From DASQVO01 sp035640715 (lineage in GTDB: Bacteria > Actinomycetota > Actinomycetes > Streptosporangiales > Streptosporangiaceae): a stretch of DNA of 12,037 bases. The stretch covers positions 1 to 12,037 of the forward strand of contig DASQVO010000097.1 in NCBI GenBank assembly GCA_035640715.1, written 5' to 3'. Shown one piece after another: positions 1 to 7,588 of this stretch. Positions within the stretch are counted from its first letter, which is position 1, and each line of letters opens with the position of its first letter. The position numbers and the translations under genes are program-made. Under the pieces are notes generated by a model, which saw nothing but the letters and a program-made list of their open reading frames with translations, did not search any database and had not been told where the DNA came from.

Positions 1-1
1 G

Positions 2-814
2 ATACCGCTGCAGGCCTACTTCCGGATCAACACCGAGAACATGGGCCAGTTCGAGCGGACGCTGATCATCGTGGACGAGGGCGCGTACGTGCACTACGTC
101 GAGGGCTGCACCGCCCCGATCTACAAGTCCGACTCGCTGCACTCCGCGGTCGTCGAGATCATCGTGAAGAAGGACGCCCGCTGCCGCTACACCACCATCC
201 AGAACTGGTCGAACAACGTCTACAACCTGGTGACCAAGCGGGCCGTCGCCGAGCAGGGCGCGACCATGGAGTGGATCGACGGGAACATCGGCTCGAAGGT
301 CACGATGAAGTACCCGGCGGTCTACCTGATGGGCGAGCACGCCAAGGGCGAGACGCTATCGGTCGCGTTCGCGGGCGAGGGCCAGCACCAGGACGCCGGC
401 GCCAAGATGGTGCACTGCGCGCCGAACACGTCGTCGACGATCGTGTCGAAATCGGTGGCCCGCGCCGGCGGCCGGACCTCCTACCGCGGCCTGGTCAACG
501 TGCAGGAGGGCGCCGAGCACTCGAAGTCCACGGTCAAGTGCGACGCGCTGCTCGTGGACACGGTCAGCCGCTCGGACACCTACCCGTACGTGGACGTGCG
601 CGAGGACGACGTGGAGATGGGCCACGAGGCCTCCGTCTCCAAGATCTCCGAGGACCAGCTGTTCTACCTGATGAGCCGCGGCATGACCGAGGACGAGGCA
701 ATGGCCACCATCGTCCGCGGCTTCGTCGAGCCGATCGCGCGCGAGCTCCCGATGGAGTACGCGCTCGAGCTGAACCGGCTGATCGCGCTCCAGATGGAGG
801 GGGCGGTCGGCTGA
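2..814 (+). CDS. sufB: Fe-S cluster assembly scaffold SufB (5' truncated by window edge)
   Basis: This is the C-terminal part (270 residues) of SufB, the scaffold subunit of the SufBCD complex that builds Fe-S clusters in the cytosol. The frame is open from base 2 (IPLQAYFRINTENMGQFERT), so the Met at 41 is internal and the gene begins outside the window. Family proteins are about 470-480 residues, so a little over half is visible. The stretch contains the SufB beta-helix core (GQFERTLIIVDEGAYVHYVEGC, residues given in pieces: EGAYVHYVEGC and NWSNNVYNLVTKR) and the C-terminal helical domain (EDQLFYLMSRGM, IVRGFVEPIARELP). The Cys codon at 539-541 (TVKCDALL) matches the context of the cysteine I recall as essential in E. 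coli SufB (Cys405). The stop TGA at 812-814 shares its A with the sufD ATG, so the two are translationally coupled. Confidence 0.97.
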   Translation: MPLQAYFRINTENMGQFERTLIIVDEGAYVHYVEGCTAPIYKSDSLHSAVVEIIVKKDARCRYTTIQNWSNNVYNLVTKRAVAEQGATMEWIDGNIGSKVTMKYPAVYLMGEHAKGETLSVAFAGEGQHQDAGAKMVHCAPNTSSTIVSKSVARAGGRTSYRGLVNVQEGAEHSKSTVKCDALLVDTVSRSDTYPYVDVREDDVEMGHEASVSKISEDQLFYLMSRGMTEDEAMATIVRGFVEPIARELPMEYALELNRLIALQMEGAVG

Positions 815-1953
815 TGGCCGGGATTCAGGGGGCGCTGGAAGCGGCAGCGCCCGTATCGAGACTGCATGAGCACCAGTCGTTCGACCCGGCGGATTTCCCG
901 GTACCGGCCGGCCGCGAGGAGGAATGGCGCTTCACGCCGCTGCGGCGGCTGCGCGGCCTGCACGGCGCGGACCCGCTGGCCGGCGGCACCGTCTCCGTCG
1001 ACGTCGAGGCGGCGCCCGAGGTGACGACGGAGCGGACGGGGCGGGACGACCCGCGGATCGGCGGCTCCTACGTGCCGTCGGACCGGGTGAGCGCGCGCGC
1101 GTTCGCCTCGTTCACCGAAGCAACGGTGATCACCGTGCCGAAGGAGGCGGTGACCTCCGCGCCGACCGTGGTCAGCGTGCGCGGGAACAGCACCGAGGGG
1201 GCCGCGTTCGGGCACCTGCTCGTGGACGTCGGCCCGCTGGCCAGCGCTACGCTCGTCCTCGACCACCGGGGCAGCGCCACCTACGCAGACAACGTCGAGC
1301 TGTCCGTGGCCGACGGCGGATCGCTGTCGGTGGTCAGCTTCCAGGACTGGGCCGATGACGCCGTTCACCTCTCGCACCACCATGCGCGGCTGGGCAAGGA
1401 CGCGCGGATCTCGCACACCGTCGTCACCCTCGGCGGGGACGTCGTCCGGCTCGTCCCCTCCGTGGCCTTCACCAGCCCCGGCGGTGACGCCGAGCTGAAC
1501 GGGCTCTACTTCGCCGACACCGGGCAGCACATGGAGCACCGGCTGTTCGTCGACCACGCGATGCCCGACTGCCGCAGCCGCGTCCTGTACAAGGGGGCGC
1601 TGCAGGGCGAGGGCGCGCACAGCGTCTGGGTCGGGGACGTCCTGATCGGCGCCGAAGCGACCGGTACGGACACCTACGAGTACAACCGGAACCTGGTGCT
1701 GACCGACGGGGCCCGCGCCGACTCCGTGCCGAACCTGGAGATCCTCACCGGCGAGATACTCGGCGCCGGCCACGCGAGCGCCAACGGCCGCCTGGAGGAC
1801 ACCCACCTGTTCTACCTGATGGCGCGCGGCATCCCTTATGAGGAGGCGCGGCGGCTGGTGATCCGGGGCTTCTTCGGCGAGCTGATCGACAAGATCAAGG
1901 TGCAGGATCAGCGGGAGCGGGTGGCCGCCGCGGTGGAGGCGGAGCTGGCATGA
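814..1953 (+). CDS. sufD: Fe-S cluster assembly protein SufD
   Basis: SufD is the SufB paralogue that forms the SufB-SufD heterodimer on which clusters assemble, with the SufC ATPase bound. The product is 379 aa, within the range of actinobacterial SufD and shorter than E. coli SufD. The N-terminus carries the typical EEEWRFTPLRRL segment (about residues 35-46). The middle is beta-helix (HLLVDVGPLASATLVLDHRG onwards). The C-terminus has the SufB/D signature GRLEDTHLFYLMARGI, followed by LVIRGFFGELID. His320 (GAGHAS, codon 1771-1773) sits where E. coli SufD has the His needed for cluster formation (His360). The start at 814 overlaps the sufB stop as TGATG; a longer frame extending back to 271 is out-of-frame read-through of sufB and is not used. 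The stop overlaps the next start as ATGA. Confidence 0.96.
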   Translation: MAGIQGALEAAAPVSRLHEHQSFDPADFPVPAGREEEWRFTPLRRLRGLHGADPLAGGTVSVDVEAAPEVTTERTGRDDPRIGGSYVPSDRVSARAFASFTEATVITVPKEAVTSAPTVVSVRGNSTEGAAFGHLLVDVGPLASATLVLDHRGSATYADNVELSVADGGSLSVVSFQDWADDAVHLSHHHARLGKDARISHTVVTLGGDVVRLVPSVAFTSPGGDAELNGLYFADTGQHMEHRLFVDHAMPDCRSRVLYKGALQGEGAHSVWVGDVLIGAEATGTDTYEYNRNLVLTDGARADSVPNLEILTGEILGAGHASANGRLEDTHLFYLMARGIPYEEARRLVIRGFFGELIDKIKVQDQRERVAAAVEAELA

Positions 1954-2303
1954 CCCAGCACGGCACCGAGGGCACACGCCGCCACCAGGGCGGGTTCGTG
2001 CGTGTGTGCGCGCTTTCGGACGTGCCCGAGGGCGGTGCTCTCGGGGTGGAGGTTGAGGGCACACCCATCGCGGTGGTGCGGACCGGCGGCGAGATCTACG
2101 CGCTGCGCGACGTGTGCTCGCACGCCGAGGTCCCGTTGTCGGAGGGGGAACTCTACGACCACACGCTGGAGTGCTGGCTGCACGGCTCCTGCTTCGACGT
2201 GCGGACCGGCGAGCCCACCGGCCCCCCGGCGACCGAGCCGGTGCCCACCTATCCGGTCAAGACCGAGGGCGACGACGTGTACGTCGCGCTCCCCGAGAAC
2301 TGA
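1950..2303 (+). CDS. Rieske-type [2Fe-2S] ferredoxin in the SUF operon
   Basis: This is a 117-aa Rieske/NirD-like soluble protein. The cluster-binding pattern is complete: Cys56-Ser-His58 and Cys75-x-x-His78 (CSH at 56-58, CWLH at 75-78), spaced as in bacterial Rieske ferredoxins of the non-haem dioxygenase type. There is no signal peptide or membrane helix, so it should be cytosolic. It overlaps sufD by ATGA (1950-1953), with purine-rich SD candidates at 1934-1944, and ends 22 bp before sufC. A Rieske gene between sufD and sufC is common in actinobacterial SUF operons. It may donate electrons for cluster assembly, or be a client of the machinery; neither role can be read from the sequence. 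Residues 1-15 are polar and probably disordered. Confidence 0.93.
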   Translation: MTQHGTEGTRRHQGGFVRVCALSDVPEGGALGVEVEGTPIAVVRTGGEIYALRDVCSHAEVPLSEGELYDHTLECWLHGSCFDVRTGEPTGPPATEPVPTYPVKTEGDDVYVALPEN

Positions 2304-2325
2304 AAACCATCTGGAGATTTCTGAC

Positions 2326-3093
2326 ATGGCGACCCTTGAGATCCGCGACCTGCACGTCAGCGTGGAGGAGGCGGGCGGCACCCAGCGCGAGATCCTGCGC
2401 GGCGTCGACCTCGATGTCGAGGCCGGGCAGACGCACGCGATCATGGGGCCGAACGGCTCCGGCAAGTCCACCCTTGCCTACGCGATCGCCGGCCATCCGA
2501 AGTACACGGTCACTCAGGGCTCAGTCACGCTGGACGGTGAGGATGTGCTGGCGATGAGTGTTGACGCGCGGGCACGCGCGGGCCTGTTCCTCGCCATGCA
2601 GTACCCGGTGGAGGTGCCTGGCGTCTCGGTGTCGAACTTCCTGCGCACCGCGGTCACGGCGGTACAGGGAGAGGCGCCGAAGCTGCGCGACTTCATGAAG
2701 AGGATGCGCGCGGCCATGGACGGCCTGTCCATCGACCCGGCCTTCGCGGAGCGGAACCTGAACGAGGGCTTCTCCGGGGGGGAGAAGAAGCGGCACGAGG
2801 TACTGCAGCTGGAGCTGCTGAACCCGAAGATCGCAGTGCTGGACGAGACGGACTCGGGGCTGGACATCGACGCGCTGAAGGTGGTCTCGGAGGGGATCAA
2901 CAGGTTCCGGGCCGATAAGAGCCACGGCGTGCTGCTCATCACGCACTACACCCGGATCCTTCGGTACGTTCAGCCGGACTTCGTGCACGTGTTCGTCGGC
3001 GGGCGGATCGTCCGCAACGGCGGCCCGGAGCTGGCCGAAGAGCTGGAGCGCGGGGGCTACGAGAAGTTCGTCAAGGCGGAGGCAGCGGCATGA
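2326..3093 (+). CDS. sufC: SUF system ATPase SufC
   Basis: SufC is the ABC-type ATPase of the SufBCD complex; it dimerises on ATP binding and drives rearrangement of SufB-SufD. The product is 255 aa, typical for the family. Walker A is GPNGSGKST (41-49), the signature is FSGGEKKR, and Walker B runs into DETDSGLD, the SufC-specific variant of the usual DEPTSGLD. The H-motif follows in LLITHYTR. There are no membrane segments, as expected for SufC. The start at 2326 is chosen because MATLEIRDLHV is the canonical N-terminus and GGAG at 2313-2316 lies 9 nt upstream; the frame is open further back to 2002 but that part overlaps the Rieske gene. Its stop overlaps the sufS start as ATGA at 3090-3093. 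Confidence 0.97.
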   Translation: MATLEIRDLHVSVEEAGGTQREILRGVDLDVEAGQTHAIMGPNGSGKSTLAYAIAGHPKYTVTQGSVTLDGEDVLAMSVDARARAGLFLAMQYPVEVPGVSVSNFLRTAVTAVQGEAPKLRDFMKRMRAAMDGLSIDPAFAERNLNEGFSGGEKKRHEVLQLELLNPKIAVLDETDSGLDIDALKVVSEGINRFRADKSHGVLLITHYTRILRYVQPDFVHVFVGGRIVRNGGPELAEELERGGYEKFVKAEAAA

Positions 3094-4391
3094 GCCTTGA
3101 CGTCGGGCTGATCCGCAAGGACTTCCCGATCCTGGAGCGGCGGGTCCGCGGCGGGCGGCCGCTGGTCTACCTGGACAGCGCCAACACCTCGCAGAAACCG
3201 CGCCAGGTGATCGAGGCGCTCACCGATTTCTACGAACGGCACAACGCCAACATCCACCGGGCCACGCATGAGCTGGGGGAAGAGGCGACCGAGGCCTATG
3301 AAGGCGCCCGGATCAAGGTGGCCTCCTTCGTCGGTGTGCATGACGAGACCGAGATCGTATTCACCAAGAACATCTCCGAGGCCATCAACCTCGTCGCCTA
3401 CTCGATGGGCAACGCCTCAGCAGCTGGCGGACCGGGCAGGTTCCGGCTCGGCCCCGGCGACGAGATCGTCGTCACCGAGATGGAGCACCACTCCAACCTC
3501 GTGCCGTGGCAGCTCCTGTGCCAGCGCACCGGCGCGACGCTCCGCTGGTTCGGGGTCACCGGGGATGGCAGGCTGGACCTGTCGGCCATCGATGACCTGA
3601 TCACCGAGCGGACCAAGCTGGTCGCCCTGGTACACCAGTCCAACGTGCTGGGCACGATCAACCCGGTCCGGCTGATCGCCGACCGGGCGCATGCGGCCGG
3701 TGCCCTCGTGCTCGCCGACGCTGCGCAGTCGGTGCCGCACATGCCCGTGAACGTGCAGGATCTGGGCGCCGATTTCGTTGGCTTCACCGGCCACAAGATG
3801 TGCGGGCCGACCGGCATCGGGGTGCTGTGGGCTCGCAGGCAGCTGCTGGATGAGATGCCCCCATTCCTCGGTGGCGGCGAGATGATCGAGAGCGTCTGGA
3901 TGGACCGGACGACCTTTGCCGCCCCGCCGCACAAGTTCGAGGCGGGCACCATGCCGATCGCGCAGGCCGTCGGCCTGAGTGCGGCCGTCGATTATCTGAA
4001 CGAGATCGGGCGGGACGCCATCCACGCCCATGAGCAGGAATTGCTCGCCGACGCGCTCACCGCGCTGACCGATATCAAGGGCCTGAGGATTCTGGGGCCG
4101 GCCGAGCCCACCGACCGCGGCACCGCGATTTCGTTCGAGGTCGAGGGCGTGCACCCGCACGACGTCAGCCAGGTTCTCGACGAGCTCGGCATCGCGGTGC
4201 GCACCGGGCATCACTGTGCCTGGCCGCTGCACCGGGCGCTTGGCGTCCAGGCCAGCACCCGCGCGTCGTTCTACCTGTACAACACGCACGAGGAAGTGGC
4301 CGCGCTGGCCGACGGGATCCGCCAGGCACAGCGGTTCTTCGGCCATGGAGCGTTATTCAAAGCACGCTGCGTGACACGAGGCCGGGAATAA
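3090..4391 (+). CDS. sufS: Cysteine desulfurase SufS
   Basis: SufS is a PLP enzyme that converts L-cysteine to L-alanine and leaves a persulfide on its active-site Cys, here for transfer to SufU. The product is 433 aa. The PLP Schiff-base lysine is Lys236 in FTGHKMCGPTGIG, and the catalytic loop is RTGHHCAWP with Cys376. Other class V aminotransferase signatures are MEHHSNLVPW and VLADAAQSVPHM. This is group II desulfurase layout. The start overlaps the sufC stop (ATGA). The C-terminus continues about 15 residues (HGALFKARCVTRGRE) beyond the FFG where I recall relatives ending, and the DNA there is less GC-rich than the gene body, which suggests stop-codon drift or a small insertion. The neighbouring gene sufU is its expected partner. 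Confidence 0.96.
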   Translation: MSLDVGLIRKDFPILERRVRGGRPLVYLDSANTSQKPRQVIEALTDFYERHNANIHRATHELGEEATEAYEGARIKVASFVGVHDETEIVFTKNISEAINLVAYSMGNASAAGGPGRFRLGPGDEIVVTEMEHHSNLVPWQLLCQRTGATLRWFGVTGDGRLDLSAIDDLITERTKLVALVHQSNVLGTINPVRLIADRAHAAGALVLADAAQSVPHMPVNVQDLGADFVGFTGHKMCGPTGIGVLWARRQLLDEMPPFLGGGEMIESVWMDRTTFAAPPHKFEAGTMPIAQAVGLSAAVDYLNEIGRDAIHAHEQELLADALTALTDIKGLRILGPAEPTDRGTAISFEVEGVHPHDVSQVLDELGIAVRTGHHCAWPLHRALGVQASTRASFYLYNTHEEVAALADGIRQAQRFFGHGALFKARCVTRGRE

Positions 4392-4422
4392 AGCGCCGGG
4401 AGAAGTAAATAAGGCCCATATG

Positions 4423-4890
4423 ATGCAAATCGAGTCGCTGTACCAGGAGATCATCCTGGATCACTACCGCAACCCGCACCACAAAGGGCTGCGCGAGCCG
4501 TTTGACGCCGAGGTTCACCACGTCAACCCGACGTGCGGTGACGAGGTGACCCTGCGCGTCACGCTCAAGGATGCGGACGGCGGCCCGGTGGTGGCGGATG
4601 TGTCATATGACGCGCTCGGCTGTTCCATCAGCCAGGCCAGCGCGTCGATCATGACCGATCTGGTGATCGGGAAGCCGGTCAGCGAGGCGATGCGGATCTC
4701 GCAGGAATTCCTTGGGCTCATGCAGTCCAAGGGCGAGGCAGACCCGGACGAAGACGTGCTGGAGGACGCCGTGGCATTCGCCGGCGTCTCCAAGTACCCG
4801 GCGAGGATCAAGTGCGCCCTGCTCGGCTGGATGGCGTGGAAGGACGCTACGGGACGGGCGCTGGAAGCCACGACAGGACAGGCATCATGA
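4423..4890 (+). CDS. sufU: SufU, zinc-dependent sulfurtransferase partner of SufS
   Basis: SufU accepts persulfide sulfur from SufS and passes it to SufBCD in Gram-positive and actinobacterial SUF systems. The product is 155 aa. All four zinc ligands known from Bacillus SufU are present: Cys38 and Asp40 (PTCGDE), Cys67 (LGCSIS) and Cys131 (IKCALL). The 18-residue-type insertion that separates SufU from IscU is consistent with the segment EFLGLMQSKGEADPDEDVLED. Two ATGs are adjacent (4420 and 4423). I choose 4423 because MQIESLYQEIILDHYRNP aligns with family N-termini and AAGG at 4411-4414 is then 8 nt away; 4420 would add one Met. Unlike most junctions in the operon, a 31-bp gap separates it from sufS. 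The stop overlaps the next gene as ATGA. Confidence 0.95.
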   Translation: MQIESLYQEIILDHYRNPHHKGLREPFDAEVHHVNPTCGDEVTLRVTLKDADGGPVVADVSYDALGCSISQASASIMTDLVIGKPVSEAMRISQEFLGLMQSKGEADPDEDVLEDAVAFAGVSKYPARIKCALLGWMAWKDATGRALEATTGQAS

Positions 4891-5273
4891 CTGAGAACAT
4901 GACCAGCCAGCAGCAGGCCGGGGCCGTCGAGGCGCCTGAGATGACGCAGCCAGCGCCGGCCGACAGCCAGGAAGTGCAGGACGTGCTCGAGGCGCTCCGC
5001 GACGTCGTTGACCCGGAACTCGGCATCAACGTCGTGGACCTCGGGCTCGTCTATGGCGTCACCGTCGATGCGGAGCGGAGCGCGTCGATCGACATGACGC
5101 TCACGAGCGCGGCTTGCCCGCTCACCGATGTGATCGAGGACCAGGCCCGCGAGGCGCTTGACGGCGTGGTGTCCGACTTCCGGATCAACTGGGTGTGGCT
5201 GCCGCCCTGGGGCCCGGAGAACATCACCGAGGACGGTCGCGAACAGCTCCGCGCCCTCGGCTTCAACATCTGA
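4887..5273 (+). CDS. DUF59/MIP18-family Fe-S maturation factor (SufT-like)
   Basis: This 128-aa protein belongs to the DUF59 (PaaD/SufT/MIP18) family that helps deliver or mature Fe-S clusters. After a polar, probably disordered N-terminal tail (about 1-27), the domain runs from EVQDVLEALRDVVDPELGINVVDLGLVYGV (seen as VDPELGINVVDLGLVY) to the conserved SAACPLTD, with Cys77 the likely cluster or metal contact. The C-terminal WLPPWGPENITEDGREQLRALGFNI ending is typical of the family. The start at 4887 overlaps the sufU stop (ATGA); a second ATG at 4899 (MTSQQQ) is possible, and a longer frame back to 4812 overlaps sufU and is not used. It is the last gene of the SUF operon, with a convergent methyltransferase gene 33 bp beyond. 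Confidence 0.93.
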   Translation: MTENMTSQQQAGAVEAPEMTQPAPADSQEVQDVLEALRDVVDPELGINVVDLGLVYGVTVDAERSASIDMTLTSAACPLTDVIEDQAREALDGVVSDFRINWVWLPPWGPENITEDGREQLRALGFNI

Positions 5274-5306
5274 GCCACCCCGCACCGGCCCGGGCCCCGC
5301 GCCTGG
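5274..5306. other. Convergent intergenic gap after the SUF operon
   Basis: A 33-bp gap separates two genes that end towards each other. It holds a perfect 10-bp palindrome GGCCCGGGCC at 5287-5296 in very GC-rich sequence. There is no loop and no T tract on either strand, so an intrinsic terminator is not supported. Confidence 0.35.
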
Positions 5307-6050
5307 TTACGGCAGGCGGGCGCGGAAGCAGCGGGTGACGTACGGCATGGCGATGTCGCGGCGGCCCGCGAGCGCCGGGTGGGACCTCGCCAGGTGCTGC
5401 ACGCTGGCCAGCACGGCGTCCCGCTGCTTCGGCGGCGCGGTGATGACGTAACTGCGTGACGCGACCATGTCCAGCAAGACCTGTTCCGTGATGTGGTGGG
5501 TCCACTCGACGTCGAAACGCTCGACAGGGGAGAAGGGCGGCCCCACGCGGGGGTTCTCGCTGCAGGTGTCCTGGTCGGCGCTGCGGCGGATGAGCCGCCC
5601 GAGTTCGGCCACCCAGTCGTGCCGTTCGTCCCGGATGTTCCACAGCAGCCCCAGTGTGCCACCGGGCGCCAGGACCCGTGCGACCTCCGGCACGCCCCGT
5701 TCCGGGTCGACCCAGTGCCACGCCTGGGCCACGAGGACGGCGTCCACCGCCCCGTCCTCCATCGGGATCTCCTCGGCGGTGCCGGCCAGCGCGCGGGCGC
5801 CTGGCAGAACCCGGGCCAGCTCGGCCCGCATGCCGTCCGACGGCTCGACGGCCACGACATCCAGGCCGCGTCCGGCCAGCTGGCGGGTCAGCTTCCCGGT
5901 GCCTGCGCCCAGATCGAGGACGCGCCGCGCCTCCGGCGGCAGCAGCCAGTCCAGCGCCTCCGGCGGATACGGCGGCCGGCCGCGTTCGTAAAGGCCGGCC
6001 ACGGCGCCGAACGAGCGGGCCTGGAGAATGTGCGCGGAGCGATCAGCCAT
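5307..6050 (-). CDS. Class I SAM-dependent methyltransferase
   Basis: This 247-aa protein has the Rossmann-type methyltransferase fold. Motif I, VLDLGAGTG, lies at residues 44-52. The acidic end of beta-2 (VVAVEPS, Glu69) would hold the SAM ribose. The typical Methyltransf_11 middle reads AQAWHWVDPERGVPEVARVLAPGG. The N-terminus SFGAVAGLYERGRPPYPPEAL is characteristic of a large, poorly defined group of small-molecule methyltransferases, so the substrate cannot be named. The ATG at 6050 (MADRSAH) is preferred; ATGs at 6059 and 6098 add 3 or 16 residues, and none has a convincing Shine-Dalgarno. The gene ends towards the SUF operon and is divergent from the toxin-antitoxin pair. Confidence 0.88.
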   Translation of the reverse strand: MADRSAHILQARSFGAVAGLYERGRPPYPPEALDWLLPPEARRVLDLGAGTGKLTRQLAGRGLDVVAVEPSDGMRAELARVLPGARALAGTAEEIPMEDGAVDAVLVAQAWHWVDPERGVPEVARVLAPGGTLGLLWNIRDERHDWVAELGRLIRRSADQDTCSENPRVGPPFSPVERFDVEWTHHITEQVLLDMVASRSYVITAPPKQRDAVLASVQHLARSHPALAGRRDIAMPYVTRCFRARLP

Positions 6051-6168
6051 GGGCCTCATTCTGCCCGGCCAGGCCGGACGCCCCGACGAGGCCCACAACG
6101 TACGTGACGAAGTGGCCGTGTCGGTAGCATCAGCGGTCCGGGCTCGCAGCGGCTGCCGAACCGGGGTG

Positions 6169-6188
6169 GCTGGTAGGTCACGACCAGC
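6169..6188. repeat. Inverted repeat upstream of the toxin-antitoxin operon
   Basis: GCTGGT (6169-6174) and ACCAGC (6183-6188) are perfect 6-bp inverted arms around an 8-nt spacer, just upstream of the putative promoter of the toxin-antitoxin pair. It could be an auxiliary operator half or chance; its arms differ from the CACGTA operator. Confidence 0.4.
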
Positions 6189-6193
6189 AAGTA

Positions 6194-6214
6194 CACGTAA
6201 ATACGTGCTACACT
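6194..6214 (+). promoter_or_regulatory. Putative vapBC promoter -10 and overlapping operator
   Basis: CACGTA (6194-6199) and TACGTG (6202-6207) form a perfect inverted repeat with a 2-nt AA spacer. Immediately downstream is TACACT (6209-6214), a good actinobacterial -10 (TANNNT), 22 bp before the antitoxin start. No clear -35 is visible. RHH antitoxins usually repress their own operon by binding such palindromes next to the -10, so this is the likely autoregulatory operator. The antitoxin Shine-Dalgarno GGAGG is at 6224-6228. Confidence 0.6.
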
Positions 6215-6235
6215 CATTTATGTGGAGGCTGGGTC

Positions 6236-6496
6236 ATGAGCAACCGGAACATCACGCTGTCACTCCCCGAGGAAGACCTGAAGCGGGCCAGGATCATAGC
6301 CATCCAGCGCGGCACGTCGCTCTCGCAGCTTCTGGCAATGATGATCAAGGACCTGGCGGGCCAGGAGACCGGCTACGCCCAGGCAAAAGCGCGCAGCCTG
6401 GCGCGGCTGGAGGAGAGGAGAAACCTGGGGACCGGGGGCAGGGCCGACTGGAGCCGGGACGAGTTGCATGAGCGGGAAACACAGCATGAGCGATAA
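6236..6496 (+). CDS. Ribbon-helix-helix antitoxin (VapB-like)
   Basis: This is an 86-aa small basic/acidic protein. Its first 45 residues fit a ribbon-helix-helix (CopG/Arc) DNA-binding domain: the strand NITLSLP, helix EEDLKRARIIAIQRG and helix SLSQLLAMMIKDLAG. The C-terminal half is charged (AQAKARSLARLEERRNLG) and would be the toxin-neutralising tail. The start is fixed by GGAGG at 6224-6228, 7 nt before the ATG. It overlaps the PIN-domain gene, the usual layout for an antitoxin-toxin pair. A palindromic operator lies directly upstream. Its assignment as VapB rests on the partner; the sequence alone says only RHH protein. Confidence 0.88.
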   Translation: MSNRNITLSLPEEDLKRARIIAIQRGTSLSQLLAMMIKDLAGQETGYAQAKARSLARLEERRNLGTGGRADWSRDELHERETQHER

Positions 6497-6911
6497 CCGC
6501 AGCTTCGTGGACACCAATATCCTCGTGTACGCGCACGACGAGACCGCTGGCGAGAAGGGGGACCGGGCGCGATCTCTTCTGGCCGAGTTGTGGGAGTCCG
6601 GCGAAGGATGCCTCAGCGTCCAGGTGCTGCAGGAGTTCTTCGTCACGGTGACGCGCAAGATTCCCAAGCCGCTCGACGCCGTGTCCGCTGCGGCCATCAT
6701 CGCCGACTTCTCACACTGGCACGTCCATTCGCCAGGCTCAGATGATGTACTGAGCGCGATAGACAGCCACCGCAGGCACGAAATTTCCTTCTGGGACGCC
6801 ATGATCGTCTGCAGCGCGGCCAGCCTCGGATGCGGGGTCCTGTATTCCGAAGATCTCAACCCGGGCCAGCAGTACGAAGGCGTCCGGGCGCGGAACCCGT
6901 TCCTGCCCTGA
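6486..6911 (+). CDS. PIN-domain ribonuclease toxin (VapC-like)
   Basis: This 141-aa protein is a PIN-domain nuclease, typically a Mg-dependent RNase that cleaves tRNA or rRNA when not held by its antitoxin. The conserved acidic set is complete: Asp9 in FVDTNILVYAHD, Glu50 in VLQEFFVTV, Asp104 in SFWDAMIV and Asp123 (with Glu122) in LYSEDL. It should therefore be catalytically intact. Two starts are equally placed behind a GGGA sequence 8 nt upstream: ATG 6486 (chosen, MSDNRSFVDTN, the more usual short lead-in) and ATG 6468 (adds MSGKHS). Either way it overlaps the antitoxin gene (by 11 or 29 nt). The stop lies only 5 bp from the stop of the convergent methyltransferase. The RNA target cannot be predicted. 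Confidence 0.9.
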   Translation: MSDNRSFVDTNILVYAHDETAGEKGDRARSLLAELWESGEGCLSVQVLQEFFVTVTRKIPKPLDAVSAAAIIADFSHWHVHSPGSDDVLSAIDSHRRHEISFWDAMIVCSAASLGCGVLYSEDLNPGQQYEGVRARNPFLP

Positions 6912-6916
6912 GCGGG

Positions 6917-7588
6917 TCAGCAGCCGGCCTCTGCGACCTCGTAGACGGTTGCCTTCTTCGCGGTCATCCCCTCCAGCGCGCGGGTGACCGGGACCTCGTA
7001 GGTGGCCACCGGTGTGAGGCCACGCGCAGGCAGGAAGGCGCGGCCCGGGTCGCCGAGGAGAACCCGCGTGCCCCTCGCACGTGCGCGTGTGCCGAACGCC
7101 AGCATTCGTTCGGCCAATTCTTGCTCGTAGAACGCGTCGCCGCACAAGATGACGTCGGCCGCGGGTGCATCGCCGTCTAGCAGATCGGCGAGCAGGGGCA
7201 TGACGTGGACCCGGTTGGCGGCCGCGTTGGCGATGATGGCGGCGACGGCCAGTTCGTCGACGTCGGCGGCCATGACCAGGCTGGCGCCGCTTCGCGCGGC
7301 GGCGATCGCCAGCAGGCCCGAGCCGGATGCGACATCAAGCACGCGGCAGCCGGCCACCAGCGCCGGGTTATCGAGGATGTGCCGGGCCAGCGCCTGGCCC
7401 CCGGCCCAGGCGAACGCCCAGAAGGGCGGCGGCAGGCCCTCGCGCCCGGCCGCCTTCTCCGTCCGCTCCCACACGCTGAACGGCTCGTCCGCCTGATGCA
7501 GCCTGATCTCGGGTACGAACGGCACCTCGGCCAGCCGGGCGCCGACGGCGATGAGGCGGCGGGCGGAGCGCGCCGCGGCTGCGCTCAT
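6917..7588 (-). CDS. Nnt1/ETFB-type SAM methyltransferase
   Basis: This 223-aa protein resembles the seven-beta-strand protein methyltransferases of the Nnt1/METTL20 (ETFB lysine) type. Evidence is the upstream FWAFAWAGGQALARHILDNP segment, motif I VLDVASGSG (83-91), the Asp109-Val-Asp end of beta-2, and the post-motif ILCGDAFYEQ (Asp151, Phe153, Tyr154). L11 methyltransferase is the name automated annotation might give; the substrate is not determinable here. The ATG at 7588 (MSAAAARSARRL) begins the homologous part; the frame extends to 7684 but that overlaps the end of the SseB-like gene. There is no clear Shine-Dalgarno. Instead TATCGT lies 8 nt upstream of the ATG, so a leaderless mRNA is possible. 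Confidence 0.86.
   Translation of the reverse strand: MSAAAARSARRLIAVGARLAEVPFVPEIRLHQADEPFSVWERTEKAAGREGLPPPFWAFAWAGGQALARHILDNPALVAGCRVLDVASGSGLLAIAAARSGASLVMAADVDELAVAAIIANAAANRVHVMPLLADLLDGDAPAADVILCGDAFYEQELAERMLAFGTRARARGTRVLLGDPGRAFLPARGLTPVATYEVPVTRALEGMTAKKATVYEVAEAGC

Noticed and set aside
664..2064. Long open frame on the minus strand (466 codons) opposite sufB/sufD
   Set aside because: It is a shadow of GC-rich codon bias: the translation is Arg/Pro/His-rich with no recognisable domain, and the + strand here encodes clear SufB, SufD and Rieske proteins.
5287..5296. Palindrome GGCCCGGGCC as a terminator for the SUF operon
   Set aside because: It has no loop and no T tract, and such GC palindromes are frequent by chance in this composition.
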